62,048 bases of DNA, from assembly GCF_019237615.1 (NCBI RefSeq), contig NZ_JAFAGT010000016.1, forward strand, positions 1 to 62,048. Direction: 5' to 3'. Below the pieces are notes generated by a model. It was given only the letters and a program-made list of their open reading frames with translations. It made no database searches and was not told the origin of the DNA. Shown piece by piece: positions 43,742-51,496 of the stretch (positions are counted from its first letter, which is position 1; each line of letters starts with the position of its first letter). Position numbers and translations under genes: made by a program. Source of the DNA: Roseateles sp. (GTDB lineage: Bacteria > Pseudomonadota > Gammaproteobacteria > Burkholderiales > Burkholderiaceae_C).

Positions 43742-45736
43742 ATGCAGTATTTCGTCACCGGTGCCACCGGCTTCATCGGCAAGCGGCTCGTCAAGAAGCT
43801 GCTGGCACGCCGCGGCAGCACGGTCTACTTTCTGATGCGCGAGGGGAGTGCGGCCAAGCTGCCCGACCTGCTGGCCTACTGGGGCGTTGGCAAGACCCGC
43901 GCCATCCCCGTCTACGGCGACCTGACGGGCAAGAAGCTGGGCGTGGCCGGCGACGTCATCAAAGGCCTCAAGGGCCAGATCGACCACCTCTACCACCTGG
44001 CCGCCGTCTACGACCTCTCCGCCGACGAGGAGTCGCAGGTCGCCGTCAACATCGAGGGTACGCGCAGCATGGTGGAGTTCGCGCAGGCGATCGACGCGGG
44101 CCATGTCCACCATGTCAGCTCCATCGCAGCGGCGGGCCTGTACGAGGGCGTGTTCCGCGAGGACATGTTCGACGAGGCCGAGAACCTCGACCACCCCTAC
44201 TTCATGACCAAGCACGAAAGCGAGAAGCTCGTGCGCAAGGAGTGCAGGCGGCCGTGGACGGTGTATCGCCCCGCCATGGTCGTCGGCGACTCCAGGACCG
44301 GCGAGATGGACAAGATCGACGGGCCGTACTACGTGTTCAAGCTGATCCAGCGCATGCGCCAGATCCTGCCGCCGTGGATGCCCAGCGTGGGCCTGGAGGG
44401 CGGCCGCATGAACATCGTGCCGGTGGACTTCGTCGTCGACGCGCTGGACCACATCTCGCACCTGGTCACCAAGGGTCAGGGCTGCTACCACCTCGTGGAC
44501 CCCAAGGGCTACCGCGTCGGCGATGTGCTGGACATCTTCAGTCGGGCCGCGCATGCGCCCAAGATGAACCTGTTCATCAACGCGGCGCTGATGGGCTTCA
44601 TCCCCCGGAGCGTCAAGAAGGGACTGATGGCGCTGGCGCCGGTGCGCCGCATCCGCAATGCGGTGATGAAGGACCTGGGGCTGCCCGAGGATATGTTCAC
44701 CTTCATCAACTACCCCACGCGCTTCGACTGCCGCGACACCGAGGCCGCGCTGAAGGGGTCTGGCATCGCATGCCCGGACCTGAACGACTATGCCTGGCGG
44801 CTGTGGGACTACTGGGAGCGCCACCTCGACCCGGACCTCTTCATCGATCGCTCGCTCAAGGGCGCGACCGGCGGCAAGGTGGTTCTGGTGACGGGCGGCT
44901 CGTCGGGCATCGGCCTGGCCGCGGCCATCAAGTTCGCCGAGGCCGGCGCCATCACGCTGATCTGCGCGCGCGACGAGGCCAAGCTGAAGGAAGCCGTCGC
45001 CGAGATCAAGCAGAAGGCCGGCAAGGAGGCGCAGGTCCACGCCTTCGCCTGCGACATCGCCGACGCCGAGGACAGCGCCAACCTCGTCGAGTGGTGCAAC
45101 ACCCAGTTCGGCGGCGTGGATTTCCTCATCAACAACGCCGGCCGTTCCATCCGGCGCGCCATCGAGAGCAGCTACGACCGCTTCCACGACTTCCAGCGCA
45201 CGATGGAGCTGAACTACTTCGGCTGCCTGCGCGTGACGATGGGCCTGCTGCCCGGCATGACGGCCAAGAGGCGCGGCCATGTCGTCAACATCAGCTCGAT
45301 CGGCGTGCTGACGAACGCACCGCGCTTCTCGGCCTACGTCGCATCCAAGGCCGCGCTGGATGCGTGGACGCGATGCGCCTCCAGCGAGTTCGCCGATACC
45401 GGCATCACGTTCACCACCATCAACATGCCGCTGGTGCGCACGCCCATGATCGCGCCCACCAAGATCTACAACAACGTGCCGACGCTGTCGCCGGAGGAGG
45501 CTGCCGACATGATCGCCCAGGCCTGCACGGCCAAGCCGGTGCGCATCGCCACGCGCCTGGGCGTGTCCGGCGAACTGCTGCATGCCGCGGCGCCGCGCAT
45601 TGCTCAGATCGTCATGAACACCTCGTTCCGCATGTTCCCCGACAGCGATGCTGCCAAGGGCGAGAAGGGCCGGGGCGGCGGCCTGTCGCCCGAGGCCATC
45701 GCGCTGCAGCAGATGATGCGCGGCATCCATTTCTAG
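43742..45736 (+). CDS. Two-domain fatty acyl-CoA reductase-like SDR protein
   Basis: The 664-residue protein is a fusion of two Rossmann domains. The first (1-370) is an extended SDR/NAD-binding_4 reductase with TGATGFIGKRL, HLAAVYDL and a YFMTK catalytic pair; the second (from about 380) is a classical SDR with TGGSSGIG at 384-391, NNAGRSI and YVASK. The layout and length match the Marinobacter-type fatty acyl-CoA reductase that forms fatty alcohols for wax esters, and mycobacterial acyl-CoA reductases. An AGGAG ribosome site precedes ATG 43742. It is divergent from the phasin gene; a shared role in storage lipids is an inference. Confidence 0.88.
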   Translation: MQYFVTGATGFIGKRLVKKLLARRGSTVYFLMREGSAAKLPDLLAYWGVGKTRAIPVYGDLTGKKLGVAGDVIKGLKGQIDHLYHLAAVYDLSADEESQVAVNIEGTRSMVEFAQAIDAGHVHHVSSIAAAGLYEGVFREDMFDEAENLDHPYFMTKHESEKLVRKECRRPWTVYRPAMVVGDSRTGEMDKIDGPYYVFKLIQRMRQILPPWMPSVGLEGGRMNIVPVDFVVDALDHISHLVTKGQGCYHLVDPKGYRVGDVLDIFSRAAHAPKMNLFINAALMGFIPRSVKKGLMALAPVRRIRNAVMKDLGLPEDMFTFINYPTRFDCRDTEAALKGSGIACPDLNDYAWRLWDYWERHLDPDLFIDRSLKGATGGKVVLVTGGSSGIGLAAAIKFAEAGAITLICARDEAKLKEAVAEIKQKAGKEAQVHAFACDIADAEDSANLVEWCNTQFGGVDFLINNAGRSIRRAIESSYDRFHDFQRTMELNYFGCLRVTMGLLPGMTAKRRGHVVNISSIGVLTNAPRFSAYVASKAALDAWTRCASSEFADTGITFTTINMPLVRTPMIAPTKIYNNVPTLSPEEAADMIAQACTAKPVRIATRLGVSGELLHAAAPRIAQIVMNTSFRMFPDSDAAKGEKGRGGGLSPEAIALQQMMRGIHF

Positions 45737-45755
45737 GCGGCGACACCCGCCACGG

Positions 45756-45776
45756 GCCCGGCTTCGGCCGGGCTTT
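45756..45776 (+). terminator. Terminator after the acyl-CoA reductase gene
   Basis: A perfect 7-bp stem GCCCGGC-TTCG-GCCGGGC with an ultrastable TTCG loop is followed by TTTCCTATTT. It lies 20 bases after the stop codon and separates this gene from the GNAT gene. Confidence 0.8.
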
Positions 45777-45796
45777 CCTATTTCGAGGACGAATCC

Positions 45797-46339
45797 ATGC
45801 TGAGAGGACAACGCGTCGGCCTGCGCCATGTGAACGAGGACGACCTGCCTTGGCTCAAGCGCACAGCCGGCGACCCGCAGGTCCGGGGCCAGTTTGCAGG
45901 CACGCGCATGATGTCGCCGCACAAGATCGATGCACGCTGGAAGGACAACGGCTTCGCCAGCGAGGATTCCGAAAGGCTCCTGATTTGCCACCTGCAGGAT
46001 GGCAGCGTCATAGGCGACGTGCTGCACTTCAGCGCCGGGCGCTACACGACGGCGCGCGAGATCGGCTGGACCCTGGCCGACCCGTCGATGCGCGGCCAGG
46101 GCCTGGCCAGCGAGGCGGCCGCGCTGCTGGTGGACTACTTGTTCGAGAACTGGCCGGTGAACCGCCTGTCCTGTGGCGTGTCGGTGCACAACCATGCGTC
46201 GCGTCGCGTGGCAGAGAAATGCGGCTTCAAGCACGAGGGCATACAGCGCGGCATCGTCTTCGTGGCAGGCGAGTATGTGGACTGCCATTTGCTGTCGATG
46301 TTGCGCAGCGACTGGCTGGCGATGAGGGGCAGGGCATGA
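45797..46339 (+). CDS. GNAT family N-acetyltransferase (RimJ/RimL-like)
   Basis: The 180-residue protein has the acetyl-CoA-binding A motif in WTLADPSMRGQGLASEAAALLVDYLF and the VSVHNHASRRVAEKCGFKHEG segment typical of RimJ/RimL-type acetyltransferases that modify protein N-termini or small amines. No substrate can be inferred. Its stop overlaps the start of the following oxidoreductase gene (ATGA). Confidence 0.88.
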   Translation: MLRGQRVGLRHVNEDDLPWLKRTAGDPQVRGQFAGTRMMSPHKIDARWKDNGFASEDSERLLICHLQDGSVIGDVLHFSAGRYTTAREIGWTLADPSMRGQGLASEAAALLVDYLFENWPVNRLSCGVSVHNHASRRVAEKCGFKHEGIQRGIVFVAGEYVDCHLLSMLRSDWLAMRGRA

Positions 46340-47565
46340 GCTTCGACAAGGAATTCGACCTCATCGTCTTCGGAGCTACCGGCTTCACGGGGCGGCTCGT
46401 CGCCGAATACCTGCACCTCAGCGGCGCGGCCGGTGCGCGCTGGGCCGTCGCCGGGCGCAGCCTCGACAGGCTCGGCCGGGTGCGTGATGAGCTGAACCTG
46501 CCGCCCTCTGTGGCGTTGCTGCAGGCCGATGCGGGCGACGCGGCCGCGCTCAACGCGCTGGTCGGGCGCGCAAAGGTCGTCCTCACGACGGTCGGCCCCT
46601 ATCAACTGCATGGCGAGCCGCTCGCCACCGCCTGTGCCGAAGCCGGCACGGACTATGTGGACCTCTGCGGTGAGCCGCTGTGGATGGCCCGCATGATCCC
46701 CAAGCTCACGCCGCTGGCCGAGAAGAGCGGCGCGCGCATCGTGTTCTCCTGCGGCTTCGATTCCATCCCCTTCGACCTGGGTGTCGTCTACCTGCAGGCC
46801 GAGGCCGAAAAACGCTTCGGCGCGCCACTGCCTGAGGTGCGCGGGCGCGTCGCGCGCGTGAAGGGCGCAGCCTCGGGCGGCACGCTGGCCAGCATGATGG
46901 AAACCCTGGAAGCGGTGCGCCGCGAGCCGGGCCTCGTCAAGCTGATGGCCAACCCTTTCGCGCTGACGCCGGGCTTCAAGGGGCCGCGCCAGCCCGCCGA
47001 CCAGGACCCGGCCTACGACGACTGGGCCGACGCCTGGAGCGGCCCCTTCCTGATGGCCACCATCAACACGAAGAACGTGCACCGCAGCAATGCGCTGCGC
47101 GGCCACCCCTGGGGCGCGGGCTTCGTCTATAGCGAGAGGCTGCTGACCGGCAAGCCCGGCCAGGGCGACAAGGGTCGCAGGAAAGCGGTTGCACTGGCCC
47201 GCCTCACGAAGCTGCAGAGCCTGGCGCTGGGCTTCAGGCCGACGCGCTTCCTGCTGCGTCGCTTCGTGTTGACCCAGCCCGGCGACGGCCCGGACAAGGC
47301 CGCGCGCGAGGCCGGCCATTACACGCTTTGGTTCACGGGCAAGTCGGCTCGCGGCCAGACGCTGCGTGCCGTCGTCAAGGGCGACCGCGACCCGGGCTAT
47401 GGCTCGACCTGCAAGCTCATCAGCGAGGCCGCGCTGTGCCTGGTGCAGGACGTTGGACGTGACGCGACGCCCGGCGGCGTGTGGACGCCCGGCGCCGCGA
47501 TGGGCCTGGCCCTGGTGCGTCGCCTGCACGAGCGTGCCGGGCTGACGTTCGAGATTGCCCCTTGA
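46336..47565 (+). CDS. Saccharopine dehydrogenase-like (trans-acting enoyl reductase type) oxidoreductase
   Basis: The 409-residue protein begins with a Rossmann motif, DLIVFGATGFTGRLVAEYL, and continues with VVLTTVGPYQLHGEPLATACAEAGTDYVDLCGE, which marks the saccharopine dehydrogenase-like family to which the mycobacterial trans-acting enoyl reductases belong. Members with this context are not lysine enzymes; many act on lipids. It is translationally coupled to the GNAT gene before it and overlaps the nitrilase-like gene after it. Confidence 0.87.
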   Translation: MSFDKEFDLIVFGATGFTGRLVAEYLHLSGAAGARWAVAGRSLDRLGRVRDELNLPPSVALLQADAGDAAALNALVGRAKVVLTTVGPYQLHGEPLATACAEAGTDYVDLCGEPLWMARMIPKLTPLAEKSGARIVFSCGFDSIPFDLGVVYLQAEAEKRFGAPLPEVRGRVARVKGAASGGTLASMMETLEAVRREPGLVKLMANPFALTPGFKGPRQPADQDPAYDDWADAWSGPFLMATINTKNVHRSNALRGHPWGAGFVYSERLLTGKPGQGDKGRRKAVALARLTKLQSLALGFRPTRFLLRRFVLTQPGDGPDKAAREAGHYTLWFTGKSARGQTLRAVVKGDRDPGYGSTCKLISEAALCLVQDVGRDATPGGVWTPGAAMGLALVRRLHERAGLTFEIAP

Positions 47566-48347
47566 GCCGGCAGCCGCGCTGGGCGATCAGCCAGCCGCGC
47601 ATGCACTGGACGCTGGCCGGCAACCTGGCCGAGGTGCTGGCCGCGCTGGAAGGTGCCGCCGCGACCGGCGCCGATGGCTGCGTCTGCACGGAGCTGGCGT
47701 TGACGGGCTTTCACCGTCGCCTGCCCGAGTTGCTGGACGCGGCGGCGCTGGCCGACGCGCGAGCGCAGGTCCGCGCCGCCTGTGCCCGGCTCGGCATCGC
47801 CGCGGCCATCGGCATGCCGACGCTGGGGCCAGGTGGTGCGGTCCTCAACAGCCATGTCTTCATTGATGCGTGCGGAGACGAAGTCGTCCGCGTGCACAAG
47901 ACCGGCCTGACGCCGAGCGAGGCGACGTTCTTCACCGCCGGTGGATCACGCGGCTGGACGGTGCTGGGCGAGTCGCTCTGCACCTCGGTGCTGTGCCGCG
48001 AGATGCTGGATGTGGAGGCACTGCTGCCGGTATTGCGAGCCGCGCTGCCCGTCGACGACGCACGACCGCGCCTGATCTTCTGGCCCGGCTACATCGCCGA
48101 GTCGGACGCCGAGCAGGCTGTCCTCTGCGAGGCCTACCGCGTCGGCGCCGCGCGCCTGGCGCTGGCACTGCGGGCCTGGGTGCTGCAGAGCAACTGGGCC
48201 GAGTCGCTGAACGCGCCCGGGCGCGGCGGCTTCGGCGCCGGCATCGTCATCGCGCCCGATGGCGAGATCGTCCAGATGCTGCCTCGTGACGAAGCGGCGT
48301 TGGCGATCGTGGAGCTGGATCAAGCGCGGCGGATCAGCGCCGCATAG
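47562..48347 (+). CDS. Carbon-nitrogen hydrolase (nitrilase superfamily)
   Basis: The 261-residue product shows the Glu-Lys-Cys triad of the nitrilase superfamily: E in CTELALTGF, K in VHKTGLTP, and C in TSVLCREML. Such enzymes hydrolyse amides or nitriles; the active-site surroundings are divergent, so the substrate is open. No ATG fits. TTG at 47562, which overlaps the preceding stop, gives a family-typical N-terminus (RWAISQPRMHW), whereas a longer frame from 47481 would lie within the upstream gene. Confidence 0.82.
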   Translation: MSRQPRWAISQPRMHWTLAGNLAEVLAALEGAAATGADGCVCTELALTGFHRRLPELLDAAALADARAQVRAACARLGIAAAIGMPTLGPGGAVLNSHVFIDACGDEVVRVHKTGLTPSEATFFTAGGSRGWTVLGESLCTSVLCREMLDVEALLPVLRAALPVDDARPRLIFWPGYIAESDAEQAVLCEAYRVGAARLALALRAWVLQSNWAESLNAPGRGGFGAGIVIAPDGEIVQMLPRDEAALAIVELDQARRISAA

Positions 48348-48778
48348 CAGCCCCGGAGCGCGAAGTGCGCGTGTACATAGGCCACGTCGGGCCTTGAGAG
48401 CAGGCGCTCGATGAGCGCCTCGGCCGCCGAGCCGTCCACGAGGTCGGCGTCCACCATCAGGTGGCTGGCGTCGAAGGCGCGCAGCGACAGCAGGCGGCTG
48501 CGCAGCGCAGTGGGCAGGGTGTCTGTCGCGTCGAACGGGGCGCCGGCATGCTCGCGCACGAAGATGGCGTGGCGCGAACGGTAGGGCGTGTCGGCCGGCT
48601 GGTGCTCGTGGTTGATGAGCAGTGCGGTTTCGCCGGGCCCGGTGTCGCGCAGCTCGACGCGGTCTGGCAGGCCCTCGCCGTGGAAGCGCCGGGCGCCATG
48701 GCGCGCCAGCTCGGCGTCACTCAGGCCGAAGAGGTGGGAAAAGGGCCGGGCCGGCAGGCCGGTGATGCGGAAGGACAT
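48320..48778 (-). CDS. DUF1203 family protein
   Basis: The 152-residue protein (MSFRITGLPARPFSHLF...) has the DUF1203 features: an ARRFHG segment, a PC-less ELRDTGPGE strand, INHEHQPADTPYRSRHAIFVRE and a C-terminal VHAHFALRGCYAALIRR. Function is unknown in the family. The ATG at 48778 is preceded by AGAAGG. The 3' end overlaps the convergent nitrilase-like gene by 28 bases. Confidence 0.82.
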   Translation of the reverse strand: MSFRITGLPARPFSHLFGLSDAELARHGARRFHGEGLPDRVELRDTGPGETALLINHEHQPADTPYRSRHAIFVREHAGAPFDATDTLPTALRSRLLSLRAFDASHLMVDADLVDGSAAEALIERLLSRPDVAYVHAHFALRGCYAALIRRA

Positions 48779-48851
48779 GGCGTGCTCCAGAAGGGGTGCC
48801 GCCATTCTTCGGTCGCGGCCTGCGGACGTCTGGCCGCAATCGGACCTGCAG

Positions 48852-49334
48852 TCAGTCCTGGCCGGCGGGGCGCTCGAAGCCCGAGTCCACCCAGGCCTCG
48901 GCGGCCGACTGGTTGAACCGCAAGCCCGCGGCCACCTTGACCTGCGCCAGACGCTCGCCGGCGGCATCGAAGGCGCTGAGCCAGGCATAGGGGTCGTCCT
49001 CGGCGGGCACGATCTCCAGCGTGATCTTCAGCCAGTTGCCGTCGCGGGCGACATAGAGGGCCTTGTTGAGCTGGGCATGCAGTTGCTGCTCGTGGCGGCG
49101 TATGACCTCCGAGGCCGTCTTCACCAGCGTGTTGAAGGCGTTGACGTCCAGCGGCTTTGGGTTCTTCTTGTCACGCCCCATGGTCCAGGGGCCGACCAGG
49201 GCCGGCTCGTTCTCGCCGGCCTTGAACATGGCGACGGCCCAGCCCTCGTCGTCCTCGTTCTTGATGACCTGGGCGGTCCAGCCGTTGTCGCGCCACAGGC
49301 GCGCTTCATACAGGGGTTCGTCGGGCTCGCTCAT
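48852..49334 (-). CDS. Conserved hypothetical protein
   Basis: The 160-residue acidic soluble protein has no signal peptide, transmembrane helix or motif I can name. Segments such as GWTAQVIKNEDDEGWAVAM and KNPKPLDVNAFNTLVKTASEVIRRHEQQLHAQL suggest a mixed alpha/beta fold. Codon usage is fully like the neighbours and the frame is well bounded, so the gene is probably real. Confidence 0.75.
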   Translation of the reverse strand: MSEPDEPLYEARLWRDNGWTAQVIKNEDDEGWAVAMFKAGENEPALVGPWTMGRDKKNPKPLDVNAFNTLVKTASEVIRRHEQQLHAQLNKALYVARDGNWLKITLEIVPAEDDPYAWLSAFDAAGERLAQVKVAAGLRFNQSAAEAWVDSGFERPAGQD

Positions 49335-49396
49335 GGAAAGGCGGAAAGTGGCGGGGCAAGCCCGCCATTGTCCGCCGCTGCGGCCCGAGGTGCCTC

Positions 49397-49888
49397 TCAG
49401 CCGTTTCTGCCGGGGCCGGCCGGCATGACGGCCGGGGCGCGGGTCACGCGGGTCTTGCCGCCGGTCGTCACGAGGACGACGGGGTCGCCGCTGTTGAAAC
49501 TCTCGTTGCCGCGGGCCTGGATGATGGCGCGGCGCTCGCCGTTGCGCAGTTGGACGATGATTTCCAGCGCGTCCTCACGGGTGGCGGAGCGCTCGATGGC
49601 GTTGCCGATGACGGCACCGGCAACGGCGCCGATGACGCCGGCCACCTGACCGTCGCGGCGTCCGCCGACAGAGCCGCCGGCGATGGCGCCGGTGACGCCG
49701 CCGGCCACGCCGCCGACGCCGCTTTGCGAGCCGTCCACGGTGACGGGGCGGGTGGACAGCACGGTTGCGTCCTGTACCTGCGACATGCGCTGCGCGTCAC
49801 CGCGCTGGACCACGTCGGGGCTGGTCGTCGAGCAGGCCGACAGCGCGGCCGCCGCGGCCAGCGTGAGGGAAGTCATGAGCTTGGACAT
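49397..49888 (-). CDS. Glycine-zipper outer-membrane lipoprotein (SlyB/Pcp-like)
   Basis: The 163-residue protein has a lipoprotein signal peptide with the lipobox LSAC (Cys about residue 19) and a central glycine-zipper domain (GGVAGGVTGAIAGGSVGG...VAGVIGAVAGAVIGNAIE) found in SlyB and Pcp 17-kDa surface-antigen-like lipoproteins. The C-terminal part is a small beta domain (IIVQLRNGERRAIIQ). It is probably an envelope integrity or stress protein. The start at 49888 follows a GGAGAC ribosome site, and longer frames would not place the signal peptide correctly. Confidence 0.88.
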   Translation of the reverse strand: MSKLMTSLTLAAAAALSACSTTSPDVVQRGDAQRMSQVQDATVLSTRPVTVDGSQSGVGGVAGGVTGAIAGGSVGGRRDGQVAGVIGAVAGAVIGNAIERSATREDALEIIVQLRNGERRAIIQARGNESFNSGDPVVLVTTGGKTRVTRAPAVMPAGPGRNG

Positions 49889-49984
49889 TCGGGGTCTCCA
49901 GAGGCAAAACAGCTGCCCAACGCGCCTCATTGTCTCGCCGTTGACGGCTGGATGCCGTCCGGCACAACTCTTTACGGTTGCCTG

Positions 49985-50542
49985 TCAACCGTGCAAGCGC
50001 GAACTCCTGGGCACGCTGGCGAGCAGGAACTCCATCTGGTCGGCCAGGATGCGGCGGCCGCGCAGGATCATGTCCTCGTGGAGGCTGGGCACATAGGGCA
50101 GGTAGAGCAGGCTCATGTGTGCCTCTTCCGGCATGCGGTTGCCCTTGCGGCCGTTGCAGGGACGGCAGGCGGTGATGCAGTTCATCCAGCTGTCCAGGCC
50201 GCCGCGCGACGTGGGCTGGATGTGCTCGCGCGTCAGATCCTCCGGCAGGCGGCGGTGGCCGCAGTAGGCGCAGACGAAGCGGTCGCGTACGAAGAGCTTG
50301 CCGTTGGTCAAGGCCGGCGCCTGACGCCAGGCCCGGCTGGGCACGGCGCCGCGCACGGCGATGATGGAGTGCACCTCGATGCGGGATTGCCGCCCGGTGA
50401 TGCGCTGCAGGCCGCCGCGCAGCACCTGGCAGGGTTCGCCCAAAGTCCAGGCGATGCCGTCGCAGGCATAGATCACGGCCGCTTCGCGCGTCGTGATCCA
50501 GGCCTGGGGTCGGCCGGAGACATCGAGCTGGAGCACATCCAC
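49985..50542 (-). CDS. HNH endonuclease domain protein
   Basis: The 185-residue protein has a zinc-HNH nuclease core: FVCAYCGHRRL, then REHIQPTSRGG, WMNCITACRPCNGRKGNR. The two CxxC pairs and the H-N-H residues are present, so metal-dependent nicking activity is plausible. Proteins with this N-terminal extension (VLQLDVSGRPQAW) are common single-copy chromosomal genes in betaproteobacteria, and nothing nearby points to a phage or defence island. Confidence 0.88.
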   Translation of the reverse strand: MDVLQLDVSGRPQAWITTREAAVIYACDGIAWTLGEPCQVLRGGLQRITGRQSRIEVHSIIAVRGAVPSRAWRQAPALTNGKLFVRDRFVCAYCGHRRLPEDLTREHIQPTSRGGLDSWMNCITACRPCNGRKGNRMPEEAHMSLLYLPYVPSLHEDMILRGRRILADQMEFLLASVPRSSRLHG

Positions 50543-50707
50543 TGGGCTTACCTCCAGCCGCGAGCCTAGCGAGAACCGGGCCAGCGCTCAAGCGTGGCCG
50601 CATGACAGCCCTGGATCCGGGTGTTCCCTAGGTTGGCGGCAGTATTAGGTGCATCACCCTAGTAAATCGCGGGGCCATGCTGGCGTTGTCACGGAAGCGA
50701 CCTGCAA

Positions 50708-50731
50708 AATAGAACGACCGTTCGTTTTATT
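50708..50731. promoter_or_regulatory. Palindromic operator before the fatty-acid TetR gene
   Basis: A 24-bp inverted repeat with 10 of 12 pairs matching is centred at 50719/50720; its half-site is AATAAAACGAACG-like. It ends seven bases before the GTG start, so bound repressor would block transcription or initiation. The half-site is of the TetR/PsrA/FadR kind that responds to acyl-CoA, which suits the downstream genes. Confidence 0.75.
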
Positions 50732-50738
50732 CCTGCCC

Positions 50739-51461
50739 GTGTCGACACAGCCCGCCCCCGCCAAGAAAGCCGCCCCGCTGCGCGCCGCGAAGCCGGCCCG
50801 CGTGGCGCGCTCGCTGCAGAAGGGCCAGCAGACCCGCGCCGCTATCCTCGAAGCAGCCCTGGGCCTGGCCTCGCACATGGGCCTTGAGGGCCTTTCCATC
50901 GGCGCGCTGGCCGACGTGACGGGCATGAGCAAGTCCGGCGTCTTCGCCCATTTCGGCTCGCGCGAGGAGTTGCAGATCGCGGTCGTCACCGAATACCACG
51001 CCAAGTTCGAAGAGGAAGTCTTCTTCACGGCCATCCGCGAGCCGCGCGGCCTGCCGCGGCTGCGTGCGATGTTCGAGCGCTGGGTGCGGCGCGTCTCGGT
51101 CGAGGTCGACTCGGGCTGCATCTACATCAGCGGCGCCGTCGAGTTCGACGACCGGCCCGGCCCCGTGCGCGACGCGCTGGTGGGCATGGTGAAGGCCTGG
51201 CATGCGGCACTGCACAAGGCCATCGTCCTGGCCCGCGACGAGGGCCATCTGCGGGCCGATGCCGACGTCGACCAGATCGTCTTCGAACTGCACGGCCTGA
51301 TCCTGTCGCTGCACCACGACGCGCGCTTCATGCGCATCCCCGGCGCACTGTCACGTGCCGGCAACGGCTTCGAGCGGACCATCCAGTTCTACGCGACCCC
51401 GCTGGGCCTGGAGATCGACCGCAGCCGCCCCGACTCCAAGAACGGCGCCGCCAGGCGCTGA
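50739..51461 (+). CDS. TetR/AcrR family regulator of fatty-acid oxidation (putative)
   Basis: The 240-residue protein has an Ala/Lys-rich N-terminal arm, then a TetR helix-turn-helix (about residues 30-75: RAAILEAALGLASHMGLEGLSIGALADVTGMSKSGVFAHF in sequence) and a TetR_C_6-like ligand domain with CIYISGAVEFDDRPGPVRDAL. I place the start at GTG 50739, just after the operator; a longer frame would run through the operator. It lies 35 bases before an acyl-CoA dehydrogenase gene on the same strand and probably represses itself and the beta-oxidation operon. Confidence 0.9.
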   Translation: MSTQPAPAKKAAPLRAAKPARVARSLQKGQQTRAAILEAALGLASHMGLEGLSIGALADVTGMSKSGVFAHFGSREELQIAVVTEYHAKFEEEVFFTAIREPRGLPRLRAMFERWVRRVSVEVDSGCIYISGAVEFDDRPGPVRDALVGMVKAWHAALHKAIVLARDEGHLRADADVDQIVFELHGLILSLHHDARFMRIPGALSRAGNGFERTIQFYATPLGLEIDRSRPDSKNGAARR

Positions 51462-51496
51462 CCGACTCACTCTCACCCCTAGCCCAGGAGTACCCG

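Noticed and set aside
43634-46288. An 884-codon minus-strand open frame
   Set aside because: It lies opposite the acyl-CoA reductase and GNAT genes, both with clear catalytic motifs; no domain is visible in the antisense product.
49985-50542. HNH protein as part of a phage or defence island
   Set aside because: The flanking genes are ordinary chromosomal ones, with no integrase, methylase or toxin nearby and no change in base composition.
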